Positions 36,912 to 46,570 of a stretch of 64,000 bases of DNA are shown here, in pieces; position 1 is the first letter of the stretch, and each line of letters opens with the position of its first letter. The DNA is taken from contig NZ_VRKW01000001.1 in NCBI RefSeq assembly GCF_009746715.1, positions 310,001 to 374,000 of the forward strand, written 5' to 3'. Position numbers and translations under genes: made by a program. This DNA is from Ketobacter sp. MCCC 1A13808 (GTDB lineage: Bacteria; Pseudomonadota; Gammaproteobacteria; Pseudomonadales; Ketobacteraceae). The notes below the pieces were generated by a model. It saw nothing but the letters and a program-made list of their open reading frames with translations. It was not told where the DNA came from and ran no database searches.

Positions 36912-38090
36912 ATGTCGGGAAGCGGTTTGATGACCACCTATCGCCCAATGTCGATTACCTTTGAAAGAGGCGATGGGGTTTGGCTATATGACAATGAAGG
37001 GAATCAATATTTGGATTGCATCAGTGGTATTGCCGTTTGCGGTCTCGGCCACTGCCATCCAAAAGTCACTCAAACACTGCAGGAGCAAGCTGCACGGCTG
37101 GTTCATACCTCCAACCTGTATCGTATATCCCACCAGGAAGAACTGGGTCGACGCTTAGCGGAAATTACTGGAATGGACGCGTGCTTTTTCGGTAATTCCG
37201 GGGCAGAGGCCAACGAGTGCGCAATCAAAATTGCCCGACTGTACGGCCATAACAAAGGGATTGAAAAGCCTAACATCGTAGTAACGGACGGATCTTTCCA
37301 TGGCCGTACTCTGGCGACCTTGAGCGCCACCGGAAATCGCAAGGTGCAGGCGGGCTTTGAACCTCTGGTGCAGGGTTTTATCCGCGCTCCTTACAACGAC
37401 CTTGAAGCGATCCGCAAGATTGCTGAAAATAACCCACATGTGGTGGCGATGCTGGTGGAGCCCGTGCAGGGCGAAGGCGGCATTCAGATTCCGGACGACC
37501 AATACCTGAGCGGATTGCGAAAAATCTGCGATGAAAATGGCTGGCTCTTGATGCTCGACGAGATTCAGACCGGCAATGGCCGCACCGGCAGCTACTTTGC
37601 CTATCAGCAGATGGGTTTTATACCCGATGTGGTCACAACCGCGAAAGGACTGGGCAACGGCCTGCCTATCGGTGCGTGCCTTGCAACCGGAGAAGCGGCG
37701 CTGACACTACAGCCCGGCAATCACGGGTCCACCTATGGCGGCAATCCGTTGTGTTGTGCCACCGCTTTAACCGTAGTGGACACCATCATGTCCGAACAGC
37801 TTCCGGCTAAAGCATTGGCATTGGGACAACGCATTGTTGACGGATTTAAAGATCAGCTAGGTGGCCAGTCGATCGTTCGTGAAATACGCGGCAAAGGGTT
37901 ACTGATTGGCATAGAACTGACCAAACCCTGCGCAGATCTGGTGGGCTTGGCCCGCGAGCAGGGCTTGCTGATCAACGTGACTGCTGACAAGGTAGTGCGC
38001 CTGTTACCGGCCCTGGTGATGAGCGAGGATCAGGCGGACAAAATGGTTGCCAGTGTCAGCCAACTCATAAAGAGCTGGGCCGCCAATTAG
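36912..38090 (+). CDS. argD: Acetylornithine aminotransferase
   Basis: PLP-dependent class III aminotransferase converting N-acetylglutamate semialdehyde to N-acetylornithine in arginine synthesis; such enzymes often also serve lysine or arginine catabolism. Landmarks are FFGNSGAEANECAIKIAR, DGSFHGRTLATLSATGN, LDEIQTGNGRTG and the PLP lysine in TTAKGLGNGLPIGA. Possible starts are ATG 36912 (AGGA upstream) and ATG 36930 (GGGAAG upstream, MTTYRPMSITF, close to family starts). The frame continues further upstream, but those residues lack similarity. It is followed 52 bp later by argF. Confidence 0.93.
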   Translation: MSGSGLMTTYRPMSITFERGDGVWLYDNEGNQYLDCISGIAVCGLGHCHPKVTQTLQEQAARLVHTSNLYRISHQEELGRRLAEITGMDACFFGNSGAEANECAIKIARLYGHNKGIEKPNIVVTDGSFHGRTLATLSATGNRKVQAGFEPLVQGFIRAPYNDLEAIRKIAENNPHVVAMLVEPVQGEGGIQIPDDQYLSGLRKICDENGWLLMLDEIQTGNGRTGSYFAYQQMGFIPDVVTTAKGLGNGLPIGACLATGEAALTLQPGNHGSTYGGNPLCCATALTVVDTIMSEQLPAKALALGQRIVDGFKDQLGGQSIVREIRGKGLLIGIELTKPCADLVGLAREQGLLINVTADKVVRLLPALVMSEDQADKMVASVSQLIKSWAAN

Positions 38091-38142
38091 TTTTGGGTTA
38101 ATAGCCCAGTGAATTTAACCCCCGATTACGAGATGTAAAACC

Positions 38143-39057
38143 ATGGCAACGAGCCATTTTCTAACACTTCTGGACATCGAATCCGCCACCCTGGAAAAGC
38201 TCATGCATCGCGCTACCGAATTGAAGCAGATGCAGCACCAGGGTGTAATTTACGAACCGTTCAGAAATAAGGTGCTGGGGATGATTTTCGAAAAGTCATC
38301 CACGCGCACCCGAGTCTCCTTTGAAAGCGCCATGATTCAATGCGGTGGCGGTGCCATTTTCCTGTCACCAAGGGACACCCAACTGGGTCGGGGAGAGCCG
38401 GTGGCGGATACTGCCCGGGTACTTTCTCGGATGGCCGACATCATCATGATCCGCACTTTCGAACACGAAAAAGTGGAAACCTTTGCACGCCACTCGCGGG
38501 TGCCGGTGATTAATGCGCTAACCGACACCTACCACCCCTGCCAATTATTGGCGGATATCCAGACCTACATGGAACATCGTGGCTCTATTAAAGGCAAAAT
38601 CGTAACCTGGATCGGTGACGGCAATAACATGTGTCACTCCTATATTAACGCAGCTCGCCAATTCGGCTTTCAATTACGTGTCGCTTGTCCCAGCGGATTT
38701 GAACCCAACGAAACACTGGTGGCTGATAACAGCGACCGGGTGACAGTGACTCACAATCCCAGTGAAGCAGTTGCAGATTCGCATTTGGTGGTGACCGATG
38801 TATGGGCCAGTATGGGCCAGGAAGAACAGCAGCTGGAAAGGGTCAACGCCTTTGTTAATTTTCAGGTATCACCGAAATTAATGGATACCGCAGATAAGGA
38901 TGCCCTGTTCATGCATTGCCTGCCTGCGCACCGGGGTGAGGAAATCAGCGAAGACATGCTGGACGATCCACGCTCTGTAGTATGGGATGAAGCAGAAAAC
39001 CGACTCCACGCACAAAAAGCGTTGATGGAATATTTGCTCGGCACCTGGAAACCCTAG
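38143..39057 (+). CDS. argF: Ornithine carbamoyltransferase (anabolic)
   Basis: Makes citrulline from ornithine and carbamoyl phosphate. The 304-residue product contains the carbamoyl-phosphate loop [10 protein letters not shown] (about residues 50-59), the [12 protein letters not shown] segment, and the ornithine/SMG-equivalent region [10 protein letters not shown] (about residues 262-271). Length and the [18 protein letters not shown] start match the Pseudomonas-type anabolic enzyme. Probably co-transcribed with argD. Confidence 0.96.
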   Translation: MATSHFLTLLDIESATLEKLMHRATELKQMQHQGVIYEPFRNKVLGMIFEKSSTRTRVSFESAMIQCGGGAIFLSPRDTQLGRGEPVADTARVLSRMADIIMIRTFEHEKVETFARHSRVPVINALTDTYHPCQLLADIQTYMEHRGSIKGKIVTWIGDGNNMCHSYINAARQFGFQLRVACPSGFEPNETLVADNSDRVTVTHNPSEAVADSHLVVTDVWASMGQEEQQLERVNAFVNFQVSPKLMDTADKDALFMHCLPAHRGEEISEDMLDDPRSVVWDEAENRLHAQKALMEYLLGTWKP

Positions 39058-39067
39058 CGAAGACGTT

Positions 39068-40144
39068 ATGAATCCGACACAGGACACCATGCAAAATCCT
39101 TTGTTGCAGCTGGACGCTGTCAGTTGTGCTTATGGTGACAGCAATGTCGTTCAGGAGCTTAGCTTTCACGTTAACAAAGGCGACATTGCCTGTTTGCTGG
39201 GCCCCAGCGGTTGCGGTAAAACCACCACCCTGCGCGCAATCGCCGGGTTTGAACCCATTCACCTCGGCCACATTTATTTGGATGGCGTCGAGGTATCGAC
39301 ACCGGCCCACCGCCTGCCCCCGGAAAAGCGAAAATTGGGCATGGTATTCCAGGATTACGCCCTGTTTCCACATTTGACCATCTGGGAAAACGTCTGCTTC
39401 GGGCTACGCAAATCCAGCACCCAGCAACGCAAATACACCGCTGATAAAGTGCTGGAGTTAGTGGGTCTTGAACAATACCGCCAGCGCTACCCTCATGAGC
39501 TTTCCGGCGGTCAACAGCAACGGGTAGCGTTGGCACGAGCACTGGCGCCTGAACCCAATCTGATATTACTGGACGAACCGTTCTCTAATCTCGATGTGGA
39601 TCTGAGACGACGCTTGAGCCTGGAGGTCCGGGATATCATTAAGGCTCAGGGCACTACCGCATTACTGGTGACCCACGACCAGGAGGAAGCCTTCGCCATG
39701 TCGGACAAAGTGGGCGTCATGTCAGACGGCTATCTGCAACAATGGGACACGCCATACACTATCTATCATGAACCTTTGAACCGTTTCGTGGCGAACTTTA
39801 TCGGACTGGGCCATTTCATTCGCGGCAAAGCATTGTCGCCGGAATTAGTGGATACGGAGATCGGTGTTATACGCGGCGACCGGGCCTATCCCTGGTTAAA
39901 GGATTCCCCGGTCGATATCCTGCTCAGACCGGACGATATCCTACCGGACATAGACAGCGAATTGCAGGCCGAAGTGTTGCAGAAAACCTTCACCGGCGCG
40001 TCTATGCTGTTCAAACTGAAACTACCCACCGGCAGCATTATCGAAGCGCTTTTTCCCAGTCACAATGACTTTGAAGTGGGTGAGCACGTTGGCATACGCC
40101 TGGAAGCGGATCACCTGGTGGCGTTCCCCGCTCCCACCCAATAG
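39068..40144 (+). CDS. ABC transporter ATP-binding protein (FbpC/PotA-like), orphan
   Basis: ATPase of the spermidine/ferric-iron/sulfate importer class, 358 residues. Walker A is GPSGCGKTTT, Q-loop MVFQDYALFPH, signature LSGGQQQR, Walker B LILLDEPFSNLD and switch LVTHDQEEA. A C-terminal TOBE-like domain follows (about residues 280-358). No permease or binding-protein gene adjoins it; an ATPase gene after argF is also found in Pseudomonas as I recall. Its membrane partner must be elsewhere. It starts 10 bp after argF and is convergent with glpK. Confidence 0.93.
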   Translation: MNPTQDTMQNPLLQLDAVSCAYGDSNVVQELSFHVNKGDIACLLGPSGCGKTTTLRAIAGFEPIHLGHIYLDGVEVSTPAHRLPPEKRKLGMVFQDYALFPHLTIWENVCFGLRKSSTQQRKYTADKVLELVGLEQYRQRYPHELSGGQQQRVALARALAPEPNLILLDEPFSNLDVDLRRRLSLEVRDIIKAQGTTALLVTHDQEEAFAMSDKVGVMSDGYLQQWDTPYTIYHEPLNRFVANFIGLGHFIRGKALSPELVDTEIGVIRGDRAYPWLKDSPVDILLRPDDILPDIDSELQAEVLQKTFTGASMLFKLKLPTGSIIEALFPSHNDFEVGEHVGIRLEADHLVAFPAPTQ

Positions 40145-40168
40145 CAGCGATGCAACGGCGCAGACGCA

Positions 40169-41662
40169 CTAATCCATAGTCCGCACGCGCTGCACTGCAT
40201 TAATCCAACCGTCATACAGCTTGGCACGCTGCGATGCAGACATCTGCGGTGTGAAATGGCGCTGGCAATGCCAGAGCCCGGCTATTTCCTCCAACGAGTT
40301 ATAAATACCGACCTGCAACCCGGCAAGATAGGCTGCGCCCAACGCCGTGGTTTCAATCACCTCGGGCCGGTCCACCTCCACATCCAGAATGTCACTCAAA
40401 AACTGCACGACCCAATTATTTGCCGCCATGCCGCCATCCACCCGCAAGGTTGTGGTCTGTTCGGCGCCATCCGCCTGCATAGCGACAATCAGGTCTTTGG
40501 TTTGATACGCCACTGACTGCAAACCCGCTGCCACGATCGCTTTAATACCCGTATCACGGGTCAGACCGAATAACGCGCCCCTGGCCTCCGGATCCCAATA
40601 GGGGGCACCCAACCCGGTAAACGCCGGCACCATATAGACGCCATGATCCACCCCGACTTCCTGCGCCATGGCCTCCGTGTCTTTTGCATTTTCGATCAAC
40701 TCAATGCCATCACGTAACCATTGAATAGCGGCCCCGGCAATAAAAATACTGCCCTCCAAACCGTAGGTCACCTCTCCTTTCAAGCGATAGGCTACCGTCG
40801 ATAACAGGCGGTGCTCCGAAGTCAGCGCGCGGGTACCTGTATTCAGGATCATGAAACAGCCGGTACCATACGTACTTTTTATCATACCGGGCTTGAAACC
40901 GGCCTGCCCGATCAAGGCCGCTTGCTGATCCCCTGCGATCCCCGCAATCGGAATCGCACTACCGAGCAATTCCGGTAAAGTTTCGCCAAAATCCGCCGCG
41001 CTATCTTCCACTTCCGGCAGCATCGCCCGAGGCACTTTGAATAAGTCCAACAGGCGGTCATCCCAATCCTGCAGGTGTATATTGAACAAATTGGTTCGCG
41101 ATGCATTGGTTGCATCCGTCTTGTGACTTTTTCCACCGGTCAGACGCCACAGAAGAAAACTATCGACCGTGCCAAACGCCAGCTCACCTTGCTCTGCCCG
41201 TTGTCGTGCGCCATCCACTTCGTCCAGTATCCAGGCCACTTTGGTGGCTGAGAAATAAGGGTCCACCAGCAATCCGGAAATGGACTGGACCAGTTGCTCC
41301 GCATGACTGTTTTCTTTTTTTAATTGCAGGCAGGTTGCTGCGGTACGCCGGTCTTGCCAGACGATCGCCCGGTGGATAGGCTTGCCGGTGGCGCGATCCC
41401 AAACAATCGCGGTTTCGCGCTGGTTAGTGATGCCGATGGCGGCAATACTCCCTGCGCTAGTGTCGGATTTCTTCATCACTTCTCGACACACAGTCAATGT
41501 ACTATCCCAGATTTCCTCTGCATCATGCTCCACCCATCCGTCAGCCGGGAAGAACTGTGTGAACTCCTGTTGTGCCGAATCGACGATGTTGCCTTGAGTG
41601 TCAAATAAAATAGCCCGAGTACTCGTAGTCCCCTGGTCGATAGACAATATGTACTGACTCAT
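40169..41662 (-). CDS. glpK: Glycerol kinase
   Basis: Phosphorylates glycerol to glycerol-3-phosphate. The 497-residue FGGY-family kinase starts [20 protein letters not shown], with the phosphate-binding DQGTTS loop. It contains [19 protein letters not shown] and the C-terminal signature segment [19 protein letters not shown]. The ATG at 41662 is chosen over an upstream frame start by family alignment. Divergent from glpR across 124 bp. No glycerol facilitator glpF is next to it, although in Pseudomonas glpF usually precedes glpK. Confidence 0.97.
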   Translation of the reverse strand: MSQYILSIDQGTTSTRAILFDTQGNIVDSAQQEFTQFFPADGWVEHDAEEIWDSTLTVCREVMKKSDTSAGSIAAIGITNQRETAIVWDRATGKPIHRAIVWQDRRTAATCLQLKKENSHAEQLVQSISGLLVDPYFSATKVAWILDEVDGARQRAEQGELAFGTVDSFLLWRLTGGKSHKTDATNASRTNLFNIHLQDWDDRLLDLFKVPRAMLPEVEDSAADFGETLPELLGSAIPIAGIAGDQQAALIGQAGFKPGMIKSTYGTGCFMILNTGTRALTSEHRLLSTVAYRLKGEVTYGLEGSIFIAGAAIQWLRDGIELIENAKDTEAMAQEVGVDHGVYMVPAFTGLGAPYWDPEARGALFGLTRDTGIKAIVAAGLQSVAYQTKDLIVAMQADGAEQTTTLRVDGGMAANNWVVQFLSDILDVEVDRPEVIETTALGAAYLAGLQVGIYNSLEEIAGLWHCQRHFTPQMSASQRAKLYDGWINAVQRVRTMD

Positions 41663-41786
41663 AGTAAAACATTCCCTAATTCGCGTAAAAAACCTTAACC
41701 AGAGCAAGGTGTAATGGATTCCATTGGGTATCGTGTATCATAGACTCCCCTATACTAATGAATTCAGAGAAGAGTGAGAAACAATC

Positions 41787-42584
41787 GTGGCAAATTTGTC
41801 GCAAACTGCCCGACATGAACAAATTGTTGAGATCGTCACTGCAAAAGGTTTTGTCTCGGTTGAGGATCTGGCGCTCCATTTCGATGTTACCCCGCAAACC
41901 ATGCGCCGGGATATTAACGCCCTGGCCGGAGAGAATCGTGTACGTCGTTTCCATGGTGGGGCCAGCGCGGCGCCGAGCACGGAAAATACGGAATATGCGC
42001 AACGGAAATTATTACAATCACCGGAAAAAGCCAGAATCGCCCGCCTGGTAGCCGAGCACATTCCGGATCACGCCTCGCTGTTTATCAATATCGGCACCAC
42101 CAATGAAGCCATCGCCAAGGAATTGCTTAATCACACCGGCCTGAAAATCATTACCAACAATCTGCATGTGGCTGCCATCGTCAATGGCAAGGCGGATTTC
42201 GAAGTTATCATCGCAGGGGGAAAAGTGCGCAGCCGGGACGGCGGAATTATCGGTGAAGCTACCCTGGATTTTGTTTCCCAGTTTCGTACTGACTTCGGCA
42301 TCATCGGCATATCCGGAATCGATGAAGACGGGACCTTACTGGAATTCGACTACCAGGAAGTGCGGGTGGCCCAGGCGTTAATCCGCAATTCACGTCAGGT
42401 TTTATTAGCCTGCGATCATACCAAATTCGGACGCCACGCGATGATCAATCTGGGTGACGTACGGGATGTGAATATTCTGGTTACAGACCGCCAGCCAGAG
42501 CAGCAGTTTACCGATTTACTAAAGGATCGGGGCGTTAAGTTGCTGATCGCCAATGAAGAAAATAATGAAAAAAGCCTGCAATAA
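41787..42584 (+). CDS. glpR: Glycerol-3-phosphate regulon repressor
   Basis: DeoR-family repressor released by glycerol-3-phosphate, controlling glpD and glpK. The 265-residue product has an N-terminal helix-turn-helix (VSVEDLALHFDVTPQTMRRD, about residues 22-41) and the DeoR-type sensor domain (LFINIGTTNEAIAKELLNH). The start codon is GTG at 41787. A near-consensus GlpR site lies upstream of glpD (43767-43786). Between glpR and glpD, on the opposite strand, an alcohol dehydrogenase-like gene is inserted compared with the Pseudomonas order. Confidence 0.94.
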   Translation: MANLSQTARHEQIVEIVTAKGFVSVEDLALHFDVTPQTMRRDINALAGENRVRRFHGGASAAPSTENTEYAQRKLLQSPEKARIARLVAEHIPDHASLFINIGTTNEAIAKELLNHTGLKIITNNLHVAAIVNGKADFEVIIAGGKVRSRDGGIIGEATLDFVSQFRTDFGIIGISGIDEDGTLLEFDYQEVRVAQALIRNSRQVLLACDHTKFGRHAMINLGDVRDVNILVTDRQPEQQFTDLLKDRGVKLLIANEENNEKSLQ

Positions 42585-42606
42585 ACCGCTCAACCGGGCG
42601 AACAAT

Positions 42607-43614
42607 TCATTCAAAACCAGCCAAAACGATCTTGCCGCGGGATTTTCCGGACTCCAGAAGTGCGTGTGCTTTAATTAAATTGGCTGCATTGATGGTGCCA
42701 AACTGGTGTGCCACTGTGGTGCGGATTTCTCCGCTGTCCACCATAAATGCGACGTTCGAAAGCAATCGATTCTGCTCAATCATATCGTCCGTGGAAAACA
42801 GCGAGCGGGTGAACATAAACTCCCAATGCACTGACACACTCTTTTGCTTGAATGGCATAACATCCAGGGTGACCGGATCATCAATCACCCCTAACTTGCC
42901 CTGTGGTGCAACCAATTCGATTATATCCGGCAAATGATTGGCGGTATTCGTCAGGCTTGCTACGTAGTTTACATGCTTGACACCTAATGCTTTGAACTCA
43001 TCCACCAGACTGTGATGATGATTCACTACATGGTGTGCACCCAGCTCTTTTACCCAGGCTTGGGTTTCCGAGCGCGATGCAGACGCCACGATAGTCAGGT
43101 TTGTTAATCGCTTCGCAAGTTGAATCATTACGGACCCAACGCCGCCGGCTCCGCCAATTATCAGGAGCACCCCGCGACTTTCCGCATTCAGGCCAAACCG
43201 GTCGAACAACATTTCCCATGCCGTGATAGAGGTAAGAGGCAATGCCGCAGCCTGTTCAAAATCCAGGGAATCCGGAGCCTGTGAGACTAGGCGCTCGTCC
43301 ACCAGATGGAATTCCGCGTTGGTGCCGGATCGGTCAATCGCTCCAGCATACCAAACTCGGTCACCCGGCCGGAACATGCGTACCCCCTCGCCTACCGCCT
43401 CCACTGTACCCGCGGCATCCCAACCCAAAACTTTGTATTCGCCCTGTGCCGGCGACGCACTGGCCCGCACCTTGGTATCAACCGGGTTAACTGACACCGC
43501 GCCCACCCGCACCAGCAAATCACGCCCCTGGGCAACCGGAACAGGCAACTCGATATCGATCAAAGCATTGGAGTCCGTGACGGGAAGGGCTTTTTGTAAA
43601 CCTATGGCTTTCAT
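42607..43614 (-). CDS. Zinc-type alcohol dehydrogenase-like / quinone oxidoreductase family protein
   Basis: NADPH-dependent medium-chain dehydrogenase/reductase of the zeta-crystallin-like, ZADH-type group, 335 residues. The GroES-like N-domain includes VSVNPVDTKVRASASP and VLGWDAAGTVEAVG. The Rossmann glycine motif is LLIIGGAGGVGSVMIQLAKR (about residues 148-167). The structural and catalytic Cys/His zinc ligands of true alcohol dehydrogenases are not evident, so a reductase role is more likely. It lies inside the glp cluster, convergent with glpR, and its start region abuts the glpD control region. Confidence 0.87.
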   Translation of the reverse strand: MKAIGLQKALPVTDSNALIDIELPVPVAQGRDLLVRVGAVSVNPVDTKVRASASPAQGEYKVLGWDAAGTVEAVGEGVRMFRPGDRVWYAGAIDRSGTNAEFHLVDERLVSQAPDSLDFEQAAALPLTSITAWEMLFDRFGLNAESRGVLLIIGGAGGVGSVMIQLAKRLTNLTIVASASRSETQAWVKELGAHHVVNHHHSLVDEFKALGVKHVNYVASLTNTANHLPDIIELVAPQGKLGVIDDPVTLDVMPFKQKSVSVHWEFMFTRSLFSTDDMIEQNRLLSNVAFMVDSGEIRTTVAHQFGTINAANLIKAHALLESGKSRGKIVLAGFE

Positions 43615-43766
43615 TATTCTTTCCTTGTGAGGGTAGAGTTGCAGGCTGGGCTCACCTTATCGGTTAAGTATAGGCGACCCAATGGATTCAATTCGACATT
43701 CCCGCGATGGCAAGGTGGAAGCAAGATCAACCCCTACGGCTTGCCGGCCGGTTCAATCCACGACTC

Positions 43767-43786
43767 AATGTTCGAAAACGAACAAC
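43767..43786. promoter_or_regulatory. GlpR operator upstream of glpD
   Basis: AATGTTCGAAAACGAACAAC contains the inverted repeat TGTTCG-AAAA-CGAACA. Position by position it fits the E. coli GlpR consensus (WATKTTCGWWWWCGAWCATW, as I recall it) except at the last arm positions. It lies 190 bp upstream of the glpD ATG and about 150 bp from the divergent dehydrogenase start. It may therefore control either or both. Confidence 0.75.
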
Positions 43787-43890
43787 CACAAAGTACTCAA
43801 GGGTAAAGCGCTTGCAATCGCGACGTCACAGTGGCACGACTTTAAGTGAAAAATAAAAAAGGCGTGGAGGCCCGAGCGTTCAGACAGACA

Positions 43891-43929
43891 TATAATATTC
43901 ATAATTATTCGTTTGTGAAACATAACGAA
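43891..43929 (+). promoter_or_regulatory. Candidate glpD -10 box and second GlpR-like inverted repeat
   Basis: A perfect -10 hexamer TATAAT (43891-43896) is followed by TTCGTT (43908-43913) and AACGAA (43924-43929), an inverted repeat with a 10-base spacer. The half-sites resemble GlpR half-sites (TTCG/CGAA), but the spacing differs from the canonical operator. No good -35 is visible 17 bp upstream of the -10. Confidence 0.35.
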
Positions 43930-43977
43930 AACAAATACACTATTTTTAGTTTCGTTTCAGCTTTGGACTACTGCTCT

Positions 43978-45576
43978 ATGACCCCTTCAGCAATTGCGCA
44001 TCATCACACCGACCAAGCCCCTTCCAGTGCCGTGGACCTGTTTATTGTGGGCGGTGGCATCAACGGCACCGGCATCGCGGCGGAGGCCAGTGCACGGGGA
44101 CTGAAGGTCACTCTGTGTGAACAATCCGACCTTGCCGCCGCCACTTCATCGGCCAGCAGCAAGCTGATTCACGGGGGCCTCAGATACCTTGAGCATTACG
44201 AATTCAGACTGGTACGCGAAGCCCTGGCAGAGCGGGAAATATTGCTACAACAAGCACCTCACCTGATCAAACCCTTGCGCTTTGTTCTCCCCCACCGCCC
44301 CCACTTGCGGCCGGGCTGGATGATCCGCATCGGATTGTTTCTTTATGATCACCTATCCACCCGCAATCATTTGCCACCTTCCAGAGCATTAAGCCTGGCT
44401 GGAGATGACAACAACAATCCCTTGCACCCAGACATCAGCAAAGCCTTTGAATATTCAGACTGCCGGGTAGACGATGCGCGACTGGTGGTCACAAACGCCC
44501 TTGCAGCGCGCCAGCAGGGGGCAGAAATTCTGACGCGAACCCGTTGTATTTCAGCAAAACGGGAACAGGGAATCTGGAAAATCAACGTAATGGATTTAAC
44601 GAGCGGTCAACGGCGTTGCTTTGAAGCACGCGCGCTGGTGAATGCCACGGGTCCCTGGGCACAACAATTTATTGAACACCATATCCAGGAAAAATCACCC
44701 CGCCGGATACGTTTGATCAAAGGAAGCCATTTCGTTACCCGAAAGCTGTACGAGGGCGACCATGCCTATATTCTGCAAAACGAAGATCAGAGAATTGTGT
44801 TTGTAATTCCCTATAACGACGACTTCACATTGGTCGGCACCACCGACAAGGAATACTCCGGCAATCCCCAAAATGTGGCCATGGATACTGAAGAAGAAAA
44901 CTATCTGCTTGATGTCGTAAACCGGCATTTCAAACAATCCATCTGTTGCGGGGACATTCTCTGGCGTTATTCCGGCGTGCGTCCATTGTGTGATGATGAG
45001 TCCGCTTCTCCGTCCGCCATCACCCGCGATTATACTTTGGAAATACAGGCTGACGAACAGGATCGCGCGGCGCTGATGAGCGTGTTCGGTGGCAAGATTA
45101 CCACCTATCGCAAACTGTCTCGGTCAGCACTGTCGTTGCTGCAACCGTTTCTTCCCCGCATGCAGCCTCCGGCACCAGAAACCACCCAATTACCCGGCGG
45201 AGACATGGACGCCGCGCACTATCCCATGTGGGTTGCCCTCACCCAGGATCACTTCCAGTGGCTGGACCCCGACCTCTGCAAACGCCTATGCGATGCGTAC
45301 GGCACCCGCATACATCGTTTACTGCAAGGTTGCACCCGAAGGTCCGATCTCGGAGTGCATTTCGGGGCGGGACTGTATCAGAGAGAAGTGGAGTATCTGA
45401 TGGCAGAAGAATGGGCTCAAACGGCAGAGGATATCCTCTGGCGCCGAACCAAATTGGGATTGCGACTAACAGCGGCGCAAAGAGCGGAGCTGGAGAAACA
45501 GATCGCACCGGCGGAGAATAATTCCGTTTCGGGCCAAAAGTTTGCTGATACACTAATCCGGTCAATGGCAGTATAA
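43978..45576 (+). CDS. glpD: Aerobic glycerol-3-phosphate dehydrogenase
   Basis: Membrane-associated FAD enzyme that oxidises glycerol-3-phosphate to dihydroxyacetone phosphate and passes electrons to quinone. The 532-residue product has the dinucleotide-binding motif DLFIVGGGINGTGIAAEA (about residues 20-37), then SSKLIHGGLRYLEHYEFRLV and SVFGGKITTYRKLS. The ATG at 43978 is used; the longer frame from 43846 has no family similarity. It lies 24 bp before metR. Confidence 0.96.
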   Translation: MTPSAIAHHHTDQAPSSAVDLFIVGGGINGTGIAAEASARGLKVTLCEQSDLAAATSSASSKLIHGGLRYLEHYEFRLVREALAEREILLQQAPHLIKPLRFVLPHRPHLRPGWMIRIGLFLYDHLSTRNHLPPSRALSLAGDDNNNPLHPDISKAFEYSDCRVDDARLVVTNALAARQQGAEILTRTRCISAKREQGIWKINVMDLTSGQRRCFEARALVNATGPWAQQFIEHHIQEKSPRRIRLIKGSHFVTRKLYEGDHAYILQNEDQRIVFVIPYNDDFTLVGTTDKEYSGNPQNVAMDTEEENYLLDVVNRHFKQSICCGDILWRYSGVRPLCDDESASPSAITRDYTLEIQADEQDRAALMSVFGGKITTYRKLSRSALSLLQPFLPRMQPPAPETTQLPGGDMDAAHYPMWVALTQDHFQWLDPDLCKRLCDAYGTRIHRLLQGCTRRSDLGVHFGAGLYQREVEYLMAEEWAQTAEDILWRRTKLGLRLTAAQRAELEKQIAPAENNSVSGQKFADTLIRSMAV

Positions 45577-45600
45577 AACCTAAACCCCGACGGATTATTC

Positions 45601-46524
45601 ATGGCACGAATCGAAATTAAGCATTTACGGACTCTGGTTGCACTCAGAGACTGCGGCAGTTTGGTGGACGCTGCACAACAGGTGCACTTGACCCAATCCG
45701 CCTTGTCTCATCAACTGAAAGAGTTGGAGGATCGACTGAATCAACCGGTGGTGATACGAAAATCCAAACCCTTGAAGTTTACTGAAACCGGTAGCCGGTT
45801 ATTGCAGCTGGCCGATACGGTACTGCCTGCAGTTGAACAGACCGAACAGGACATCTCAATGCTGGCTTTGGGAAAGCAGGGCCGGTTGCATATCGCCATC
45901 GAGTGCCACAGCTGCTTCGACTGGCTGATGCCGACACTGGATGAATATCGGGAGCACTGGCCGGACGTGGAAATAGATTTGATTAGCGGCTTCAATTTTG
46001 ACCCGTTACCGGCGCTGGCCCGGGCTGAACTCGATTTGGTAATCACGTCTGACCCGCAAAGTCTGTCCGGGGTGCGCTATATCCCGCTATTTCAATACGA
46101 ATGCTTACTCTGCGTTGCCAAAGACCACCCGCTAGCAAAAAAAGAACTCATTACACCCCAAGATTTAAGCAATGAAACCCTGATTATCTACCCGGTTGAA
46201 CAGGCACGACTGGATATCTTCAAGTACTTCCTATTACCGGCCAACGTCCTTCCGAAGGTGACTCGCAGCGCCGAGCTCACCATCATGATCATTCAACTGG
46301 TGGCTTCCGGACGCGGCGTTTGTGCGTTACCTAACTGGGGTATTGTGGACTACCTGGAGAAGGGTTACGTGTTAGCACGATCACTGGGAGAAAGCGGCGT
46401 CTGGAGTACGCTGTATGCGGCGGTTCGTGAAGAGCAGGCTGATGCACCGTATATAGAAGAGTTTATTAATACTGCGCGCAGCTGCAGTCAGCAAACACTC
46501 AAAGGCATCCAGCCGCCGGAATGA
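45601..46524 (+). CDS. metR: LysR-type regulator MetR
   Basis: LysR-family activator of methionine-synthesis genes (metE, metH and others) that uses homocysteine as co-effector. The 307-residue product has the N-terminal winged helix-turn-helix (CGSLVDAAQQVHLTQSALSH, about residues 16-35) and the MetR-like sensor domain (HIAIECHSCFDWLMPTLDEY, VTRSAELTIMIIQLVASGRG). In Pseudomonas metR also lies near glpD. The control of methionine genes is inferred from homology, since none is in the window. It is convergent with rstB. Confidence 0.87.
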   Translation: MARIEIKHLRTLVALRDCGSLVDAAQQVHLTQSALSHQLKELEDRLNQPVVIRKSKPLKFTETGSRLLQLADTVLPAVEQTEQDISMLALGKQGRLHIAIECHSCFDWLMPTLDEYREHWPDVEIDLISGFNFDPLPALARAELDLVITSDPQSLSGVRYIPLFQYECLLCVAKDHPLAKKELITPQDLSNETLIIYPVEQARLDIFKYFLLPANVLPKVTRSAELTIMIIQLVASGRGVCALPNWGIVDYLEKGYVLARSLGESGVWSTLYAAVREEQADAPYIEEFINTARSCSQQTLKGIQPPE

Positions 46525-46570
46525 ATAATTGTGAGTGGGTCCAGCACCAAACCCTACCGGCGGCAAGCCA

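Larger units (their letters stand above)
43615..43977. other. glpD control region
   Basis: 363 bp between the divergent dehydrogenase gene and glpD. It holds a near-consensus GlpR operator (43767-43786), a second spaced inverted repeat (43908-43929) and a TATAAT hexamer (43891-43896). The open frame of glpD extends back into this region but without family similarity. Confidence 0.6.

Noticed and set aside
43846-43977. Upstream extension of the glpD frame by 44 residues
   Set aside because: The extension has no similarity to GlpD N-termini and covers the promoter and operator-like repeats; the ATG at 43978 is followed directly by family sequence.
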